From NCBI GenBank assembly GCA_020205615.1, contig CM035170.1, positions 35,278,123 to 35,342,122 of the forward strand: a DNA stretch of 64,000 nucleotides. The letters are read 5' to 3'. The notes beneath the pieces are model-generated. The model was not told the DNA's origin. It did no database searches and saw nothing but the letters and a program-made list of their open reading frames with translations. The position numbers were made by a program, and so were the translations under genes. The DNA comes from Panax quinquefolius. Lineage: Eukaryota; Streptophyta; Magnoliopsida; Apiales; Araliaceae. Positions 59,746-64,000 of the stretch are shown in pieces (the first letter of the stretch is position 1; every line of letters starts with the position of its first letter).

Positions 59746-61734
59746 ATGGATCCGGATCAATAGAAAGCGCTCCTATAGGACCACTTCGGCGTATCTGGGA
59801 GGGCTTCAAAAGTGCCTCGTCCCGCTTTCTCGTCGAGACAACCTCGTCGGTTGGTGGAGGCCGTGATTCGTCCATCTGTCCGGTAGATGTGCGCGAGACG
59901 TTGAGGACGAGGAGGCGGATATTATTCGATTGAGGATCCCGCTCTGCTGCACATGTGTCCCTCGTAGGGAGCTTCCAGTATTCAGTGGCAAACCCGGAGT
60001 TCTTTGGGTGATTTGAGCGGACATCCATCGATGTATTTGCATGCTAACGAGGTATGGCGTTAGACTTTGATCTTCCTTCTTTCCTTCTTGATGAGGAGGA
60101 TAAAAGGGTTTTGATGTTGATCTGCATTTCATGCGTTTCCGGTTTTACACACCTCGAGGGAATCGGGTTTAACATTCACTCCATGTATCAGGCGCTTCAT
60201 CCTGACTATAGAGCGATAGTGCATGAGTGGGGATTTGGGGCATTCTTCTCCATCCTTCCCGTCGTTGTCCCTAGGGTTACCTCAGGGCATTGTCTGAGCG
60301 ATGGTTTCATCAGACTCAATCACTCCATCTTCTGGATTGCGAGGTGATGATGATGCCTATGGATTGACGATTTATCACAGGTATGGAGTTTGGAGGGGAG
60401 CCAGTGCCTTGCATGGCGAATATATATTACCCTACTACCGTCGAGATCCTTATTAGGAGTTTCGGGCGGAGGCGGAGGCGCTCAAAGGCGGGACTGTCTG
60501 TTCGGGTCCTTTGAGCGTAGATGCTATGATGAGTGGGCTTTTGAGTGAGCCCATGCCGATGATGTCGAATCGGGGATCGCGTTTCTGCGATTGTTCTCGA
60601 TGATCATTCGAGGTCGCTTTATAGCGAGATAACTCTTCTACGGTATCTTTTCGCTTTGATCGGCATCCACACGTGATGTGGATGTATTATTGAGAGTATG
60701 ATTGGGGCTCTTACACCTTTGCCTATTTCCTCCGGGCATGCGTGCGCGCGCTCACAGGGTTTGACCGAGGCTTGGCTAGGATTTTACCCATTTCTGCTGG
60801 TGAGTATTTCTCTTGTCTTTTCCCATTCATAGGTTAAGAGTGTTTACTGATAGCAGATGTTTTGCCATTGTGTTGGCAGTTTTGGGCCTATGAGAGGCTC
60901 CCATGCTTGCGTCCTGTGAGTGTGTTAGGTTTAGATACCTATCCACGAGGACGACGATGGCACCATTCTATTTTGCCGGAGGTCCCTGTAGCTGAGGGAT
61001 TCACTCACTGTCGTATGCAGCTGGAGTTGTTGACAGCTGACGCCATCACATGGATTCCCTATTCAGGGGAACATTTGACCATCGGCTTTGAGGATGGACA
61101 CCCGACTGGAGTCGAGTATTTGATTTCCACCAGGAGAGTTCCTCTCTTCACAGATGGAGGCTGGGAGCTCTATTTAGGAGAGCGTGCTATTAGGAGCACC
61201 ACAGGGGAGATCCGTATATCGATCTTGCCTCTGCCGCCCGCGTCGTTGGCCCATATCACGATCACCCATCACTGATATCCCATTGTTGGGGGTTGATGGT
61301 TTTGCATTATCAGAGGGTCCATGTACTCAAGAGACGTTCCAACGGTGGTGGTCCCCTCGCACTATTGGAGCCCAGTCCCGCGCCACACACACAGTTTATG
61401 GAGGATATGGTTCCAGGATCCTTGATGATGATGGATTGGGTAGCTTGTGTCCGAGCTCCGACTCATATGACCCAGATTGATAGTTTGCCCCGGCAGTTGG
61501 ACCAGACACATATATTTATCCGGCATTTGGGCGAGATCCGGCAAGAGAGGTGAGTCATTTGTTCCTTCCACTCGGTATTTGGCCCCTCGATGACCCATTT
61601 GGTTTTTGCGCGCTGCAGATCCTCCTCTTTATAGGCCTGACATCCCTATTGATAGAGATCCGGTGACTCAGGAGGAGTTACATCAGGTGGACAGATTGAT
61701 GATGTGGACATCGACACCATTGTCTTCTTCTTGA
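59746..61734 (+). pseudogene. Plant mobile domain (PMD / aminotransferase-like, MAIL1-type) pseudogene with introns
   Basis: ATG 59746 begins MDPDQ and a stop; 'RIWEG' follows within 20 codons, the usual PMD start. Conserved signatures, in shifting frames: ALSERWFHQTQSLHL (60290-60335), PMD then stop then RFITGMEFGGEPVP (60356-60403), YDWGSYTFAYFLRACVRAL (60697-60753), WQFWAYERLPCLRP (from ~60874), RRWHHSILPE, LELLTADAITWIPY, VPLFTDGGWELYLGERAIR (61138-61194). GT-AG pairs at 60800-60856 and ~61550-61618 look like introns; the first splices GCT-G to AT to give ...ADVLPLCWQFWAYER. PMD proteins occur in plant nuclei (MAIL1/MAIN) and inside transposons. Multiple stops make this copy dead. Confidence 0.7.
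60800..60856 (+). other. Probable retained intron in PMD pseudogene
   Basis: Donor GTGAGT after exon base 60799, a pyrimidine-rich middle (ttctcttgtcttttccc) and acceptor TAGCAG at 60851-60856. Splicing restores the PMD reading into the WAYER motif. At 57 bases it is short for a plant intron; a second acceptor at 60877-60879 would also work. Confidence 0.5.
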
Positions 61735-61738
61735 TGTA

Positions 61739-61851
61739 TATTCTCGTTATATCTTTTGATAGGCCTCTTTTAGATATTGGGTGGTTGTTCCCCCATTCTC
61801 GCTATATCTTTTTTGATAGGCCTCTCTTAGTAGTAGGGCGGTTGTGCCCCC
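61739..61851. repeat. Tandem ~58-bp duplication after PMD stop
   Basis: 'ttctcgttatatcttttgat' with 'aggcctctttta...tgggtggttgt' is repeated once with small changes ('ttctcgctatatctttttt', 'gggcggttgtgcc'). It lies in what would be the 3' untranslated region. Confidence 0.8.
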
Positions 61852-62160
61852 CATTTCCCTGTATTTTGTAGTATGTGTGAGAGATGATGATGTATTAGAT
61901 GATATATATTAGGAATGTATGCACATTTTTTTTCATTCCCTATATCATATTGCCATCCATTATCTTATGCATGTATCATATTATGCATATGTATGTATGT
62001 CCGAGATATTCGGCATTGACCTGGATGGTCTTATGACACGGCCCGTCTGGATGTCTTCTTCTTCGATTAGTAGTATAGATCATACCCCACCATCATTGGT
62101 GGCATTGGGTATCGCGATCGTGGTATGATAGCATGTCACCACCGACGGGGGTGGCCGTAG
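61852..62160. other. Spacer between the two pseudogenes
   Basis: About 310 bases with no convincing domain. AT-rich at first ('gatgatatatattagg'), then 'catgtatcatattatgcatatg'. Confidence 0.4.
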
Positions 62161-62189
62161 ATCAGATTCTTTGCAGACATACCATGACT

Positions 62190-63660
62190 TTATTGATGTT
62201 TTGAGTTTCCCGCGGGTTTGTGGATGGGATGCTAGAGCATTGGCTACCGATAGGCGGTATTTTCGATTTGGGACCCATGAGTTGACTCCTACTTTGGGAG
62301 AGTATGCATGCGTTTGACGATGATGCCTTTAGACGGACCTTTGCGTGCATATATGGCTTTGGGAGACATGAGTAGACGATTCATGACTCTCACAGGATTG
62401 CGGCGCGCGAGTAGTGCGTGATGATGAGATGACATCTAGCCACGTGTGATATCCCATTTTTTTTATGATGATTTGGCTCTGGAGGATAGCTATTCACGAC
62501 ATTCGGGATTTCACCGCACCGGAGGACCATTGGCGTTTGGCGAGGTTGATGTATCTTTGTTGTTGTTGTGTCTTGTCGTATGTCTATATGCCACGATATA
62601 TGGATGAGATAGACATTGGTGTCATCATGGGCCGTGAGAGAGCTCTTAGAGAGGGTCGTACCATTGTACCTATGATTGTAGCGAGAGACCTGCGGTCGAC
62701 ATCCTCTTATTGCACACTTATCCTACACGGGAGTGTTCACGGGGAGTTCGGTCGTGTTATGTCATGTGTGTGTGTTTATGTCACACTTGAGACCGATTGG
62801 TACCCTTAGACGGCATGGGTATTGGTTCACCCATGATGTAGCCATGTCATACTCCTTTTCAACCATCGGAGTGTGTATAGATGCTCTGTCTTGGTCCACA
62901 TTTTTGCGGATCGAGATCCATTTAGCATTGTTGCCATGTTCTCGGGCTTTTGCTCACCACCATACAACTTTTATTACTCACGCTCGGGCATGGACTATCT
63001 CCTCTCGTGGGTTTGAGGGGGTGTGACTACTTATCACCCATCGGTGTGATGTCGCAGTTTCGACCGGTTCGAGATTTTCATCCTTTTGAGGGGCGATAGG
63101 TCGGCGTTCACTTCTCGATATCTCTCGGCGGAGGACCGATCCGTGTGTGTGTATTGTTGGGATCGGTGAGATAGCTAACTTTTTTTATCATCCATCCATC
63201 AGGTTGTTCTGCGAGTATTCCGCATGGATGGAGATGGAGATTTTATCGGTTGCAGCAGAGATCTCTGAGATCTGGGATAGTGAGTCGATGATGATGATGT
63301 AGAGCCCATGGAGGACATCGATTCCTACATCGAGGAGGAGCCCGCCTTTTTGGGTTGCCAACATTTCTTCCGGATTCTCCTAGTACCCGATCTTTGTTGT
63401 GATTCAAAGACTTTCGACCACGATGACTTAGAGCGAGTCTTCATCGATGACCTTTGAGAGAGATCAGCTCGATCTATGATGTTGATTGCCCCTTGATGGG
63501 AGAGACGCAGCTCTATTTAGAGAGAGAGAGGCATTAGCTCGCGAGAGATGATGCCGTTGTTGAGCGGGATGAGAGCCAGATCGACCCGAGAGATCGAGAT
63601 GATAGTTGAGCGGGATAGTGCTATATCTCTCCGGGATGTAGCCATCACGAGATAATATTC
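62190..63660 (+). pseudogene. Decayed gene resembling plant repeat-associated DUF7745-type proteins
   Basis: Signatures in shifting frames: FRFGTHELTPTLGEYA (about 62259-62306), then residues like PLDGPLRAYMALGDMSRRFMTLTG, an open frame 62465-62809 with PRYMDEIDIGVIM and VPMIVARDLRS, an overlapping frame to 63026 (LRPIGTLRRHGYWFTHD, GFEGV), and near 63540-63655 charged ERD-rich repeats that look like a coiled coil. The order 'F.FG...LTPTLEEY', an FP/ID block, a 'P.I.A...RS' block and a C-terminal coiled coil is what I recall for DUF7745-type ORFs, often near Ogre-like retroelements. This is from memory and could instead be another PMD relative. Stops and frameshifts are numerous. Confidence 0.4.
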
Positions 63661-64000
63661 TGCGTGAGGTCCCTTACCACTTGGCATGATCGCGAGATGA
63701 TGAGCGCATATATTGATGATCATATGGTCACCATGCACGGATGGCTGCAGATCTGTTGGGTCGTGTGGATATTCTCGTCTGAGAGACCACCACACTTCAC
63801 CTCCTTCTTCTTCGAGAGGGGACGCCATGTTGGGCTTGTTAGCTCGCATATATATACGACTTGTAGATGAGCTTTGTATTTACCTGCACACACTAGCTTA
63901 GCCATTTTTTTCATGTATAGTTTACATTGTATATATATATAAACAACATTATATATATATATATGAAATATATATTTTTGATCACTTCCCTTTTAGATAT
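63661..64000. other. Right end, no confirmed gene
   Basis: Coding-like base composition continues to ~63900 with no recognisable motif. The last 70 bases are (TA)n-rich. Confidence 0.4.

Overview
The window reads as intergenic DNA of a repeat-rich flowering plant. It is AT-rich, has no intact single-copy gene, and is almost entirely LTR retrotransposons of the Ty3/Gypsy order piled into one another. Plant origin is supported by Del/Tekay-type chromodomain polyproteins, initiator-Met-type primer sites, a Tat/Ogre-type primer site, telobox motifs and a plant mobile domain (PMD) gene. The species cannot be named from the sequence. Family letters below (A, B, C, D, F) are local labels only.

Layout. 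1-362 is flanking AT-rich DNA. 363-6533 is family A copy A1 (+): a 2.4 kb 5' LTR plus a broken gag-pol cut off inside integrase. 6535-6958 is an inverted piece of the same integrase. 6959-16684 is family B (+), a non-coding element with LTRs over 3.6 kb. 16685-22001 is family C (-), a 5 kb LTR with a short deleted internal remnant. 22002-54462 is family D (+), a Del/Tekay chromovirus split by four later insertions: A2 (-, 23211-33468) and F (+, 33982-41675, target duplication GTACG) in its 5' LTR, and two family-A solo LTRs, A3 (-, 47061-49863, duplication ACAAG) and A4 (+, 49950-52407), in its integrase. 54463 to about 58.7 kb is a Tat/Ogre-like 5' LTR (-) holding long (AT)n arrays and a field of hairpins. 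59.7-61.7 kb is a PMD pseudogene that keeps introns (+), and 62.2-63.7 kb is a second decayed gene (+) resembling repeat-associated DUF7745-type proteins.

How the parts relate. Only D and the A copies carry recognisable gag, protease, reverse transcriptase, RNase H and integrase, and all are disrupted. B and F have no coding capacity, but they share tRNA-iMet-type primer sites and a hairpin-bearing non-coding block with the transcribed part of the D LTR. The simplest reading is that B and F were moved in trans by proteins of D-like relatives. Insertion order by interruption: D is older than A2, F, A3 and A4. B is broken by C, and B lies next to an already inverted A fragment.

Most worth a second look: the shared structured module of B, D and F; an extra acidic coiled-coil reading frame upstream of gag in D; the covarying stem-loop field at 57-58.2 kb; the 2.4 kb inverted pair A3/A4 flanking an 86-base slice of integrase; a 35-bp template-switch scar in A1; and the PMD/DUF7745-like pair.
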